The notes under the pieces are model-generated. The model was not told the origin of the DNA, made no database searches, and saw only the letters and a program-made list of their open reading frames with translations. Below are positions 63,598 to 64,000 of a stretch of DNA of 64,000 nucleotides, in pieces. Source of the stretch: Acanthornis magna (taxonomy: Eukaryota > Chordata > Aves > Passeriformes > Acanthizidae); contig JAWUZG010000013.1 of the NCBI GenBank assembly GCA_036785705.1, positions 19,377,001 to 19,441,000 of the forward strand, in the 5' to 3' direction. The position numbers were made by a program, and so were the translations under genes. How positions within the stretch are numbered: position 1 is the stretch's first letter; every line of letters begins with the position of its first letter.

Positions 63598-64000
<403 letters not shown>

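Overview
The window is nuclear DNA from a bird, most likely a songbird. It carries many 5'-truncated CR1 LINE fragments whose sequence (the 'tgccatggcagggacacc' block and the 'cagggatccaggggcagcc' block) is typical of passerine CR1. Genes are intron-containing with GT/AG boundaries, intergenic DNA is long, and no bacterial, plasmid or phage gene is visible. Two vertebrate genes are recognised: GPR26, complete, on the + strand, and the last two coding exons of CPXM2, on the - strand. They lie tail to tail. I recall the same pair, in the same orientation, at human 10q26.13, whose avian counterpart is chromosome 6.

Layout. Bases 1 to about 28,100 are intergenic, with no gene I can support. They hold CR1 fragments, an AT-rich microsatellite (4.75-4.97 kb), a T/G-rich tract (5.14-5.34 kb), two close inverted repeats (13.6-13.74 kb), a two-copy 67-bp duplication (17.9 kb), a 13-bp minisatellite (25.36-25.67 kb) and a two-phase hexanucleotide microsatellite (26.47-26.60 kb). 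The probable GPR26 promoter and 5' UTR occupy about 28,130-28,808. GPR26 coding exons are 28,809-29,476, 34,309-34,422 and 39,694-39,925, encoding 337 residues. Intron 1 ends with an LTR-like sequence about 180 bp before exon 2. Intron 2 contains an 11-bp minisatellite with a longer-range pattern.

From 39,926 to 58,888 lie the two 3' flanks and the space between the genes, with more CR1, including two fragments in opposite orientation that abut at 48.95 kb. CPXM2 coding sequence runs leftward: 63,816-63,717 and 59,145-58,889, separated by a 4.6-kb intron with CR1 fragments near its 3' end. The rest of CPXM2 lies beyond the right edge.

The two genes are not known to work together. GPR26 is an orphan class A receptor mainly of brain. 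CPXM2 is a secreted carboxypeptidase-like protein thought to lack catalysis. I found no new multi-gene system. The points most worth checking are the LTR-like promoter beside GPR26 exon 2, the short upstream ORF before the GPR26 start, the two minisatellites and the paired inverted repeats.
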